A stretch of 64,000 nt of DNA from Streptomyces sp. NRRL F-6131 (lineage in GTDB: Bacteria; Actinomycetota; Actinomycetes; Streptomycetales; Streptomycetaceae). The stretch is taken from positions 1-64,000 of the forward strand of contig JOHN01000007.1 in assembly GCA_000719695.1 (NCBI GenBank). The letters run 5' to 3'. Made by a program: the position numbers and the translations under genes. The notes under the pieces are model-generated. The model had not been told where the DNA came from. It searched no databases and saw nothing but the letters and a program-made list of their open reading frames with translations. Below, one piece after another: positions 25,144 through 32,913 of this stretch (position 1 is its first letter; every line of letters starts with the position of its first letter).

Positions 25144-26363
25144 CGGGCCTCGCTGGGGAGGGGGCGGGCGGGGAGAGCGGGGGCGGGGAGGACGGGGAGC
25201 CGTCCGGTGCGGTGCAGCCGGGCGAGTGCGGTGGCGGACCCGAGTCCGAGGGCCGCGCAGAGCAGCCAGGGCGCCGTGGCGGCGCTGTCCATGGCCCGGC
25301 CGACCAGGGTGTTGCCGAGCGCGGCGGCGAAGCCGGAGACCACGTAGTACAGGCCGTAGTAGGTGCCGGTGAGACCGGAGCGGCCGAACGCGGGGATGAG
25401 CGCGAGGACGAACGGCTGCGCGGTCATCAGCCCGAGCTGGAGCAGCAGGACACCGCCGAGCACCCCGGGCAGGCCGGGGGCGGCGAGCGGCAGCAGGAAT
25501 CCGGTGGCGGCGACGGCGAGGCCGAGCGGGATCCACCGGGAGGGCGGCCCGTGCCGCTGCAGCCGGGTGGTGATGCGCAGTTGCAGGGTCAGATTGGCGA
25601 GGGTGGCGGTCAGGAAGACCAGGCTGACGGCGCCCTCCCAGCCGGTGGCGCGGCGGGCGGCGTCCGGCAGCAGCAGGTAGAGCTGGCTCTCCATCCCGAA
25701 CAGCCCGACCATGCCCAGGGAGAAGGCCAGGAAGCGCCGGTCGGCGGCCACTTCGCGCCAGTCCGCGAACACCCCGCGCGGCGTGGGAGCGGTGGCGCGC
25801 TCGGGCAGGGCGAGGGCCTGGGCGACGGTGAGCACCGCGAAGACGCCGGCGGCGGTGAGCGCGGCGGCGCGGAAGTCGACCAGCAGCAGGACGGTGCCGA
25901 TCAGCGGTCCGGCCAGCGCGCCCGTGGTGGCGAAGACCGAGAACAGCGCGAACGCCTCGGCTTTGCGGTCGGCGGCCTCGTGCGCGACGTAGGTGCGCAC
26001 GGCCGGGTTGAACAGCGCGCCGGCCAGCCCGCTGAGGGCGGACGCGGCGAGCAGGATGCCGAGGGTGTCGCCGAGCGCGAACAGGCCGAAGCCGACGCTG
26101 CGCAGCGCGCACCCGGCGATGATGACCCGGCGGGCGCCGAGGCGGTCGGCGGCCGAGCCGCCGAGGATGAACAGGCCCTGCTGGCTGAGGTTGCGCAGCC
26201 CGAGCACGGTGCCGACGGCCAACGCGGACAGTCCCAGGTCGTGGCCCAGGTGCCCGGCCAGGTAGGGGATCAGCAGGTAGAAGCCGGTGTTGACGCCGAG
26301 CTGGTTGACCAGCAACAGCCGTACGGGCAGCGGGAAGGACCGTACGGCGCGCAGTATCCTCAC
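25140..26363 (-). CDS. MFS exporter in the metallophore operon
   Basis: 407 aa with about 12 hydrophobic segments (VRLLLVNQLGVNTGFYLLIPYL start; motif A-like GGSAADRLGARRVIIAG; GLTGTYYGLYYVVSGFAAALGN). GTG 26363 overlaps the stop of the epimerase gene. It lies between biosynthetic genes and the ABC importer, the place expected for the exporter of a chelator that is later re-imported. Staphylopine systems likewise pair an MFS exporter (CntE) with an SBP-5 ABC importer (CntABCDF). Confidence 0.87.
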   Translation of the reverse strand: MRILRAVRSFPLPVRLLLVNQLGVNTGFYLLIPYLAGHLGHDLGLSALAVGTVLGLRNLSQQGLFILGGSAADRLGARRVIIAGCALRSVGFGLFALGDTLGILLAASALSGLAGALFNPAVRTYVAHEAADRKAEAFALFSVFATTGALAGPLIGTVLLLVDFRAAALTAAGVFAVLTVAQALALPERATAPTPRGVFADWREVAADRRFLAFSLGMVGLFGMESQLYLLLPDAARRATGWEGAVSLVFLTATLANLTLQLRITTRLQRHGPPSRWIPLGLAVAATGFLLPLAAPGLPGVLGGVLLLQLGLMTAQPFVLALIPAFGRSGLTGTYYGLYYVVSGFAAALGNTLVGRAMDSAATAPWLLCAALGLGSATALARLHRTGRLPVLPAPALPARPLPSEAR

Positions 26364-27553
26364 CGGCCGGCCGCCGGTCGGGCTTCGGTGAACGGTTCGG
26401 TGAACGGCTCGGTGTACGGCTCGGTGTGCGGGTCGGCCGCCGCCCCGGGGTCCGTCGTTCGCGGCTCGGGGACCGGCAGGACGCCGAGGCCGGCCCGGTC
26501 CGGGGTGCGGACGGTGCCGTCGGTGCCGCCGATGCCCCGCCAGGGGTCGTGGGCGAGCAGCAGATGGCCGTCGAGGTCGAGCCAGCGGGCCCGGTCGGCG
26601 AGGTGGACGGCGGGCGCGATGCCGAGCGAGCTGGCCGCCAGGCAGCCGAGCATCAGCTCGGTTCCGCTGCCGCGCAGGGCCTCGGCGATGCGCAGCACCT
26701 GGTGGACGCCGCCGCACTTGGCGAGCTTGAGGTTGACGCCGTGCACCCGCCCGGCGAGCCGGCACGCGTCCTCGTGGTCGACGGCGTCCTCGTCGGCGAT
26801 CACCGGGATCGGTGAGCGTGCGGCGACGGCGGCGAGCGCGTCGGGGTCGCCCGGGGCGATCGGCTGCTCGACGGCCTCGACGCCGGTGGCGGCGAAGGCG
26901 GGCAGCAGCCGGAGGGCCTCGGCCGGGGTCCACGCGCCGTTGGGGTCGAGCAGCAGGCGGGCGCCGGGGGCGGCCTCGCGGACGGCCTGGACGCGGGCCA
27001 GGTCCAGGCCCGGCTCGGGGGCACCGGCCTTGATCTTGAGCACGGTGAACCCGGCGTCGGCGAGCCGGGCCGCCTGGACGGCGGCACGGGCGGGCGGTTC
27101 GATGCCGATGGTGCGGGCGGTGGCGGCCGCGACCGGTTCGGCACGGCCGAGGAGCCGGTGGACGGGCTCGCCGGCGCGCTTGCCGACCAGGTCCAGCAGG
27201 GCGGCCTCGACGGCGGCCAGCACCCCGGCCGGCGGGCCGGTCGGTGCGCCGGTCGCGAGCGCGCTCCGCCGCCCGGTCCGTGGTGGCGTGAACGGGGCGG
27301 TGCCGCAGCGGAGGTCGGCGAGCGCCTGTTCCGGATCCGGGTAGCGCTCCAACGCCGGCCGCAGGGAGCCGAGTTCGCTCAGAATCCGGTCGGTGGGCAG
27401 GCCCAGGAAGGCACTGCTGACCACCTCGCCGTGGCCGGTCAGCCCGCCGTGGGCGAGGGCGAGCTGGACGGCGTCCCGTTCGGTGGTCACCGAGCGGGAG
27501 ATGCGCAGCGGCGTGGCCAGCTGCAGCCGTACGGTGCGGACGTCGAGCCTCAT
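26360..27553 (-). CDS. Dipeptide epimerase-like enzyme, enolase superfamily
   Basis: 397 aa. The muconate-lactonizing/enolase signature residues are in order: FTVLKIKAG (KxK base), LLLDPNGAW (Asp ligand), GVEAVEQPI (Glu ligand), VIADEDAVD (third ligand) and NLKLAKCGG (second catalytic Lys). The N-terminus TPLRISRSVTTERDAV is typical of L-Ala-D/L-Glu epimerases. A Thr/Pro/Glu repeat (EPYTEPFTEPFTE) ends the chain. In this operon it may set the stereochemistry of one residue of a peptide-like chelator. ATGA/GTGA overlaps on both sides. Confidence 0.88.
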   Translation of the reverse strand: MRLDVRTVRLQLATPLRISRSVTTERDAVQLALAHGGLTGHGEVVSSAFLGLPTDRILSELGSLRPALERYPDPEQALADLRCGTAPFTPPRTGRRSALATGAPTGPPAGVLAAVEAALLDLVGKRAGEPVHRLLGRAEPVAAATARTIGIEPPARAAVQAARLADAGFTVLKIKAGAPEPGLDLARVQAVREAAPGARLLLDPNGAWTPAEALRLLPAFAATGVEAVEQPIAPGDPDALAAVAARSPIPVIADEDAVDHEDACRLAGRVHGVNLKLAKCGGVHQVLRIAEALRGSGTELMLGCLAASSLGIAPAVHLADRARWLDLDGHLLLAHDPWRGIGGTDGTVRTPDRAGLGVLPVPEPRTTDPGAAADPHTEPYTEPFTEPFTEARPAAGR

Positions 27554-28701
27554 CGGTCCTCCTCGGTGCGGGCGGGCCCGGCGGCGGGCGGGACGGTGAC
27601 CGGCAGGACGGCGGCAGTGCGGGGGGTGGCGGGATCGGTGGGCGTCGTCCGGTCGGTGCGGCAGCGGGCCCAGCCGGTGACCTCGACGGCCGCCGGGTGC
27701 GGGATCTCGATCGGGCGCGGTGCGGCCCGTTCGGCGTCCAGACCGTGCCGGTGGCAGAACGCGTCGTCGTACACCGTGCCGAGGTAGCGGTGCGGGCCGT
27801 CGGGGAAGACGGTGGCGACGGCGGCGCCCGGGTGGACCCGGGCGGCCCAGGCGGCGACCAGGGCGACCGCTCCGGTGGACCAGCCGCCGCTGACGAAGGC
27901 GCCGCGGGCCAGCCGCCGGCAGGCGTCGACCGCCTCCGCCGGGCCGACCCAGTGCACCTCGTCGAAGGCCTGGTGGGCGACGTTGCGCGGGTGGATCGAG
28001 CTGCCCAGGCCGCGCATCAGCCGGGGCCGGGCGGGCTGGCCGAAGATGGTGGAGCCGACCGAGTCGACGCCGATGATCCGCAGCCGGGGCCAGCGGCGGC
28101 GCAGCGCCTCGGCGAGCCCGGCGCTGTGTCCGCCGGTGCCGACGCTGCAGACCAGCACGTCGAGGTGGTCGAGTTCGGCGGTGATCTCCTGGGCCATCGC
28201 CCGGTAACCGGCCGCGTTGTCGGGGTTGTTGTACTGGTCGGGCCAGTAGGCGTCGGGCAGGTCGTCGAGCACCGCGCGCAGTCGGGCGAGCCGGGCGGCC
28301 TGCCAGCCGCCGTGCCGGGCCGGCTGCTCGACCAGTTCCAGCCGGGCGCCGTACGCGCGCAGCAACTGCCGCATGGACGGTTCGAGTTCGCTGTCCCCGA
28401 CCAGCACAACCGGGTGGCCGAGGGCCTGCCCGGCGAAGGCCAGGCCGACGCCCATGGTGCCCGAGGTGGACTCCACCACCGTTGCACCCGGCCGCAGTTC
28501 GCCCCGCGCGTGGGCGCCGCGCAGCATGGCGACGGCCGAGCGGGCCTTCATGCCGCCCGCGCCGAGGCCCTCCAGCTTGGCCCAGAAGCCGGGGTGCGGG
28601 TGCGGCAGTGGGGTGGTGATCCGGGCCAGCGGGGTGCGGCCGAGCAACGGCAGCAGGGCCGGATTGCCCAGCGCCGCACCGGAGTCGAGCAGGGCGGTCA
28701 C
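27550..28701 (-). CDS. PLP-dependent cysteine synthase/CBS-like enzyme
   Basis: 383 aa, fold type II. The catalytic Lys lies in GAGGMKARSAV (normally PxGSxKDR), the substrate loop is ESTSGTMGVGLA (normally TSGNTGIGLA), the PLP phosphate loop is VGTGGHSAGLAE, and the C-terminal part ends VFPDGPHRYLGTVYDD. The deviations suggest a beta-replacement enzyme with a nucleophile other than sulfide, as in SbnA, which joins glutamate to O-phosphoserine in staphyloferrin B synthesis. It could make an unusual chelating amino acid here; that is inference. GTG 28701 overlaps the DUF364 gene stop. Confidence 0.87.
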   Translation of the reverse strand: MTALLDSGAALGNPALLPLLGRTPLARITTPLPHPHPGFWAKLEGLGAGGMKARSAVAMLRGAHARGELRPGATVVESTSGTMGVGLAFAGQALGHPVVLVGDSELEPSMRQLLRAYGARLELVEQPARHGGWQAARLARLRAVLDDLPDAYWPDQYNNPDNAAGYRAMAQEITAELDHLDVLVCSVGTGGHSAGLAEALRRRWPRLRIIGVDSVGSTIFGQPARPRLMRGLGSSIHPRNVAHQAFDEVHWVGPAEAVDACRRLARGAFVSGGWSTGAVALVAAWAARVHPGAAVATVFPDGPHRYLGTVYDDAFCHRHGLDAERAAPRPIEIPHPAAVEVTGWARCRTDRTTPTDPATPRTAAVLPVTVPPAAGPARTEEDR

Positions 28702-29636
28702 CGCGCCGCACCCCCCGGACACCGGTCGGCGGTGTAGGCGTGGAGGACGGTGGGGCCGCCGTCGAGCCAGAAGAAGGGGTAGGGCTCGGCACTGACGGCG
28801 GTGACCCCGTCGCCGAGCAGCCGGGGCAGCACGGCGCTGCCGGTCTGGGCGAACAGCACCAGGGGTTTGCCGGTGGCGCGGGCGTGGGCGAGCAGCGGGT
28901 CCAGGGAGCCGTTGCCCAGGGTCATGCCGGAGGCGAGGATCGCGTCGCAGGCGTCGAGGTGGGCGCCGGCGTCCGTGCGGACCGGCTCGTCCCACTCGGT
29001 GACACCGCCCTTGAGGTCGCACGGGACGTACCCGACGCCGTGCGAACGGAGCTGCTCCAGCAGCGAGTTGACGACACCGACGACCAGGACGCGGCGGACC
29101 TCGGCGAGCGGCAGCAGTCGCACCACGGCGGCGGCGCGGGCGCGGGACTTCGCCAGCGAGGAGCCCGCCGGCAGGGCGACCGGGCGGGCGCCCCCGGCCG
29201 GTCCGTGCGGACGGCAGTGGCCGAGGTAGGCGTCGAGCGCGGCGACCCGGACGGCGGTGCGCGGGTGGTCGAGCAGCTCGTCGACGGTGGCGCCGACGCA
29301 GTCGGTGAGGGTGTCGGCGGGCAGTTCGCCCGGTTCGACGGCGCAGGAGCCGACGGCGGCGCCCAGCCGGAGGCTGAGCACCTCGTTGCGGTAGCCGCGG
29401 GCCCGGCCGGTGTGCCGGACGGCCTGGGCGGTGGTGAAGGCGAGCGCGATCCGCAGGGAGCCCGGGTCGGGCCCGTACGCCCCCGTACGGGCCCGCCCGG
29501 TGATCAGGTCGAGCACGGGGCGGGCGGAGGCCCCGGCGCTCGCGGGGGTGGTGCTGTCGATGGTGACGGTGGCGGCAGTGGTGGCGGTGGGGGCGGCGGT
29601 GACGGGGGCGGCGGAGGTGTCGACGGGGGCGCTCAT
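28698..29636 (-). CDS. DUF364/DUF4213 'putative heavy-metal chelation' domain protein
   Basis: 312 aa. After a Thr/Ala-rich N-terminal tail come segments I assign to the DUF4213 (enolase N-like) and DUF364 (Rossmann-like) pair: CVGATVDELLDHPRTAVRVAALDAYLGHC, then SSLAKSRARAAAVVRLL, VLVVGVVNSLLEQLRS, DAILASGMTLGNGSLDPLLAHAR and LFAQTGSAVLPRLL. The family is named for suspected metal chelation but has no established reaction in actinobacteria. Second gene of the operon, coupled by ATGA to the ATP-grasp gene, so probably part of chelator synthesis or metal handling. Recognised by pattern, not by search. Confidence 0.75.
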   Translation of the reverse strand: MSAPVDTSAAPVTAAPTATTAATVTIDSTTPASAGASARPVLDLITGRARTGAYGPDPGSLRIALAFTTAQAVRHTGRARGYRNEVLSLRLGAAVGSCAVEPGELPADTLTDCVGATVDELLDHPRTAVRVAALDAYLGHCRPHGPAGGARPVALPAGSSLAKSRARAAAVVRLLPLAEVRRVLVVGVVNSLLEQLRSHGVGYVPCDLKGGVTEWDEPVRTDAGAHLDACDAILASGMTLGNGSLDPLLAHARATGKPLVLFAQTGSAVLPRLLGDGVTAVSAEPYPFFWLDGGPTVLHAYTADRCPGGAAR

Positions 29637-30964
29637 GCGGGCACCGCCGTCGGCGCGGCACCGGGTGCGACCGTCGGCTCGGCGGCGTCGACGGCCCCGG
29701 GCACGGCCGCCGTGAGGCGCGGGGTGAGCCCGGCGAGCAGCCGCTCGGCCGTGCAGCGCGCCCCGGCCCCGCCCGTGTCGGCGGTCATGACGTGCCCGAG
29801 GTACTCGTTGTTGCTGGTCGCGGGCCGCACCTCGCGGCCCGCCCCGGCGAGGGCGAGCTCGACCACCGCCGGATCGCGCCGCACCGCCTCCGCCCCGTCG
29901 AAGCCGTCCAGCAGCCCGGCCTGCTCCCCCTCGGGGACGAGGAAGGCGATCGCGGCACTGGTGACCCCCGTCGGGTGGACGGCCAGGTCGGGCCGGCGAC
30001 CGAGGGCGACGTCGACGGCGGCGGCCGCCAGGTCGACCCCGGTGACCCGCCGGACCAGCTCGGTGATCCGGTTCCCGGCCGGGCGCGGATTGACCTCCAC
30101 CACCCGCGGGCCGGCCGGGGTCAGCTTGATCTCGGTGTGTGCGACGACGTGGTCCAGCCCGAGCGCGGCCAGCGCGGCGAGGGCGGTGTCGGCGGCGGCC
30201 ACGGCCTCGGCGGGGTCGAGGGCGGCCGGGAACATGTGGCCGGTCTCGACGAACGCGGGCGCGCCGCCGACGCTCTTGTCGGTGATCCCCACGACGTGCG
30301 CCGCCCCGCCCGCCGAGACCGTCTCGACGCTGACCTCGGGCCCGGTGAGCAGCTCCTCCAGGAGCACGGCGGGCTCCCGGCGCTGGCCGCGCGCATTGAC
30401 CGGGAAGGCGTCCAGGGCTCTCACGGCGGCCAGGAGTTCGGTCTCGTCGACGACCTCGCGGACGAACATGCCGGCGCACAGGTCGACCGGCTTGACGACC
30501 AGGGGGTAGCCGATCGCCCGGGCCGCCGCACGGGCCTGCTCGCGGTCGGCGCAGAGCGCGTACGCGGGCCCGGGGACACCCGCGTCGGCGAGCACCCGGC
30601 GGGTGAGGTCCTTGCGGCAGGCGGCGGCGACGGCCTCCGGGTCGGCCCCGGGCAGGCCGAGCCGGTGGGCCACCCGGGCGACCTGGGGGAGGTAGTAGTC
30701 GCAGGAGGAGAGCACCCCGTCGAAGCCGAGCAGGCCGTGCAGCCGTTCGGCGAAGGGGAGCAGTACGGCCGGGTCGTTGGTGTCGGTGGTGAGGATGTTC
30801 TCCGCGGCGAGCAGCGGGTGCGGGCCGTCGGCGGGGGCGGCGCGCAGGTAGTGGTGCAGGTCGCGGGTGAGGAAGGTGAAGCGGTGGCCGCCCTCCCCCA
30901 GCGCCCGTGGCAGCAACCTGCTCATGGAGCCGACCCAGCTCTCGATCACCAGCAGATGCGCCAC
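29633..30964 (-). CDS. ATP-grasp carboxylate-amine ligase
   Basis: 443 aa from GTG 30964, preceded by AAGGGAGAG. ATP-grasp features: LGYPLVVKP-like AIGYPLVVKPVDLCAGMFV (ATP-binding lysines), ALLEE-type PAVLLEELLTGPEVSVE, HTEIKLTPAGPRVVEVNPRPAGNRI (metal-binding Glu/Asn). This branch forms amide bonds between a carboxylate and an amine via acyl phosphate, as in dipeptide ligases. It is the first gene of the operon and the natural candidate for joining the building blocks of the presumed metallophore. Promoter region carries a half-conserved Zur-like site and a strong Zur box further upstream. Confidence 0.92.
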   Translation of the reverse strand: MAHLLVIESWVGSMSRLLPRALGEGGHRFTFLTRDLHHYLRAAPADGPHPLLAAENILTTDTNDPAVLLPFAERLHGLLGFDGVLSSCDYYLPQVARVAHRLGLPGADPEAVAAACRKDLTRRVLADAGVPGPAYALCADREQARAAARAIGYPLVVKPVDLCAGMFVREVVDETELLAAVRALDAFPVNARGQRREPAVLLEELLTGPEVSVETVSAGGAAHVVGITDKSVGGAPAFVETGHMFPAALDPAEAVAAADTALAALAALGLDHVVAHTEIKLTPAGPRVVEVNPRPAGNRITELVRRVTGVDLAAAAVDVALGRRPDLAVHPTGVTSAAIAFLVPEGEQAGLLDGFDGAEAVRRDPAVVELALAGAGREVRPATSNNEYLGHVMTADTGGAGARCTAERLLAGLTPRLTAAVPGAVDAAEPTVAPGAAPTAVPA

Positions 30965-31096
30965 GGCTCTCCCTTTCGACGGATTCGGCGGTCCCGGCGA
31001 GCGCGGCGGCACGGCGGCACGGCAGACCGGACGGTTTCGACGGTCTCGACGTTCGACGTTCGACGTTTCGACGGACAGGCAGGACCGTAACGGGAT

Positions 31097-31111
31097 TCGT
31101 TTTCATTTTCA
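31097..31111 (-). promoter_or_regulatory. Degenerate second Zur-like half-site
   Basis: Read leftward this is TGAAAATGAAAACGA: the left half TGAAAATGA is a perfect match to the Zur box and the right half is lost. It lies about 133 bp upstream of the ATP-grasp start. Confidence 0.35.
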
Positions 31112-31145
31112 ACACGCCGGACCGCACTTCCGTCGACGCATCAGA

Positions 31146-31160
31146 TGAAAGTGGTTTTCA
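31146..31160. promoter_or_regulatory. Zur box (zinc-responsive operator)
   Basis: TGAAAGTGGTTTTCA matches the streptomycete Zur consensus TGAAAATGATTTTCA at 13 of 15 positions, extended by A/T on each side into a 17-bp inverted repeat. It sits between the ATP-grasp operon (leftward) and the GNAT gene (rightward), 50 bp before the latter's ATG. Fur-family boxes can look alike, so the metal assignment is probable, not certain. Confidence 0.7.
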
Positions 31161-31209
31161 TGTACGCTGACCCTCACCCGCCTCGCCCCACCTTCGTCGG
31201 AGCGATCTG

Positions 31210-31809
31210 ATGCAGCGTCAATTTCCTTACGTCATCCGCCATGCCCTGCCGCAGGACGTGCCCGGCGCGCGCCGGTTGATCCTCGACACCTTCTACCGCG
31301 AGTTCGGCTACGGCTACGTGCCCGAGTGGCACGCCGACGTGGTCGACCTCCAGGGGCACTACCTGGACCACCCCCGGCACGCCCTGCTGGTCGCTGTCCA
31401 CGGCGAGGAGGTGGTCGCCACCACCGCCCTGCACTCCACCGGCCCGGCCCACCCCCCGCACCCGCGCGAGATCGCCGAGCGCTACCCGTCCGGGACCACC
31501 GCGCAACTGGTCCGGGTGTACGTCCGGGCGGAGCACCGCCGGCACGGCCTGGCTCGCGAACTCGTCCGCCGGGCCTGCGCGTTCGCCGCCTCGGAGGGCG
31601 GGTACCGACGGCTCTACCTGCACACCAACACGGACGTCCCCGGCGCCGAACCGTTCTGGCGCGGCCTCGCCGAGGAGGTCCACGACGCCCGCCCGTCCGG
31701 CGAGCACGGCCCCGGCGTGGCCACCGTCCACTTCGAGATCCCCCTGCACCGGCCGGCCCGGACCACCGCGTGGGCCGGACCGGGCCTCGCCCGGAGCGCG
31801 GGCCGGTAG
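31210..31809 (+). CDS. GNAT N-acetyltransferase, divergent from the metallophore operon
   Basis: 199 aa. GNAT motif A (AQLVRVYVRAEHRRHGLARELVRRA) and motif B (YLHTNTDVPGAEPFW) are clear. GGAGCG lies 5-10 bases before ATG 31210. The Zur box is 50-64 bp upstream, close to the expected promoter, so it should respond to the same repressor as the operon. It may acylate the chelator or an intermediate; alternatively it is a stress acetyltransferase. C-terminal ~25 residues are low-complexity. Confidence 0.85.
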   Translation: MQRQFPYVIRHALPQDVPGARRLILDTFYREFGYGYVPEWHADVVDLQGHYLDHPRHALLVAVHGEEVVATTALHSTGPAHPPHPREIAERYPSGTTAQLVRVYVRAEHRRHGLARELVRRACAFAASEGGYRRLYLHTNTDVPGAEPFWRGLAEEVHDARPSGEHGPGVATVHFEIPLHRPARTTAWAGPGLARSAGR

Positions 31810-31960
31810 ACCCCCGACCGGTAGACCTCCGGCCGGTAAACCCCCGGCCGACAGGCTCCCGGTCCCGGCCGACAGACCCGTGCCGGGCGGCCCAGGCCGG
31901 GCGACCCACACCGGGCGACCCACGGGCAGCGGGCCGGCGGTCACGGCGCCGGGAGGTCCG
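31810..31960. repeat. Short imperfect repeats downstream of the GNAT gene
   Basis: Three near-copies of CCGGTAGACC/CCGGTAAACC with CCCGGCC spacers (about 31806-31850) followed by repeats of CGGGCGACCCA (31896-31930). No gene is supported. They may act as a terminator region or are slippage products. Confidence 0.5.
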
Positions 31961-32008
31961 ATGTACGGACTGTGATGTGATGCAGGTCACAGAAGAGAGC
32001 GAAATTTC

Positions 32009-32064
32009 CGGGGAGCGATTCCCCGTTTAGCCCTTCGTAGGACTAAGCGGGGAGTTTCTCCCCG
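32009..32064. promoter_or_regulatory. Two perfect TetR-type operators upstream of the TetR gene
   Basis: CGGGGA-GCGAT-TCCCCG (32009-32025) and CGGGGA-GTTTC-TCCCCG (32048-32064) are 17-bp inverted repeats with identical 6-bp arms, starting 39 bp apart. The second ends 29 bp before the GTG of the TetR gene, so autorepression is likely. Confidence 0.65.
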
Positions 32065-32093
32065 GTACTTGTATGCTCGGGAGGAGCACAGCC

Positions 32094-32759
32094 GTGAGCA
32101 CCGCCGCCACCCGGCCGACCCCCACCGCGGAGCCGGTCCGTACGCCCCGACTCCGGGCGGACGCGACCCGCAACCGTGAGCGGATCGTGCGGGCGGCCCG
32201 GGACGCGTTCGTCGAGCACGGCGCCGAGGCGCCGCTGGACGAAATCGCGAAGCGGGCAGGCGTCGGAAACGCTACGCTCTACCGGAACTTCCCCACCAGG
32301 GCGGCGCTGATCCGCGAGGTGGCACTGCTCGTCAAGAACCGCATCGTGGCGATCGCCGAGCGGGCGGCCGCCGAGGCCGCCGGCCCGTTCGAGGCCCTGG
32401 AGCGGTTCGCCCACGAGACGGTCGACGAGAAGGTCGGCGCGCTCTGCCCGATGCTCACCAACCAGGTCGACCTGCACGATCCCGACCTGGCGGAAGCACG
32501 CGAGCGGCTGATGCTGGTCGTCGGCAGTCTGCTGGACCGGGCGAAGGCGTCGGGCGAGATCCGCCCGGACGTCGCCCACGGTGACCTCTTCATCGCCCTC
32601 AGCCAGCTCACCCGCCCGCTGCCGGGCACCTCGTGCCACATCCTGGAGGGATTCGTCCACCGGCACCTGCAACTGTTCCTGGACGGCATGCGGGCGCCCG
32701 CACGTTCGACGCTGCCCGGCCGGGCCGCGACGTTCGAGGACTTCCACGGCGACCACTGA
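32094..32759 (+). CDS. TetR-family transcriptional regulator
   Basis: 221 aa from GTG 32094, which has GGGAGGAG 6 bases upstream; ATG 32073 would add 7 residues. HTH: RIVRAARDAFVEHGAEAPLDEIAKRAGVGNATLYRNFPTRAALI. The C-terminal domain is of the SbtR-like type (HILEGFVHRHLQLFLDGMRAP). Two perfect inverted repeats precede it and a DHA2 exporter follows on the same strand, the usual arrangement for drug-inducible efflux. Confidence 0.9.
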   Translation: MSTAATRPTPTAEPVRTPRLRADATRNRERIVRAARDAFVEHGAEAPLDEIAKRAGVGNATLYRNFPTRAALIREVALLVKNRIVAIAERAAAEAAGPFEALERFAHETVDEKVGALCPMLTNQVDLHDPDLAEARERLMLVVGSLLDRAKASGEIRPDVAHGDLFIALSQLTRPLPGTSCHILEGFVHRHLQLFLDGMRAPARSTLPGRAATFEDFHGDH

Positions 32760-32803
32760 CCCTTCGGGTCGGCCGGCCCGCCCCGGCCCCTCGTCCTTCC
32801 CTC

Positions 32804-32868
32804 CCGTTCGACTTCCCTTCTTGTTCGACCTGTCTACTTGTACGACCTGACTTCGTGTTCGACCTGTC
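32804..32868 (+). repeat. Four 14-bp direct repeats with 17-bp period in the MFS leader
   Basis: TTGTTCGACCTGTC (32821), TTGTACGACCTGAC (32838) and GTGTTCGACCTGTC (32855), with a degenerate fourth copy CCGTTCGACTTCCC at 32804, recur every 17 bp just upstream of the exporter. Could be a binding array or slippage. Confidence 0.6.
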
Positions 32869-32913
32869 GTTCTCCGCACCTCTCCGTACGTTCCGCACCA
32901 CTCGCACCGTGAA

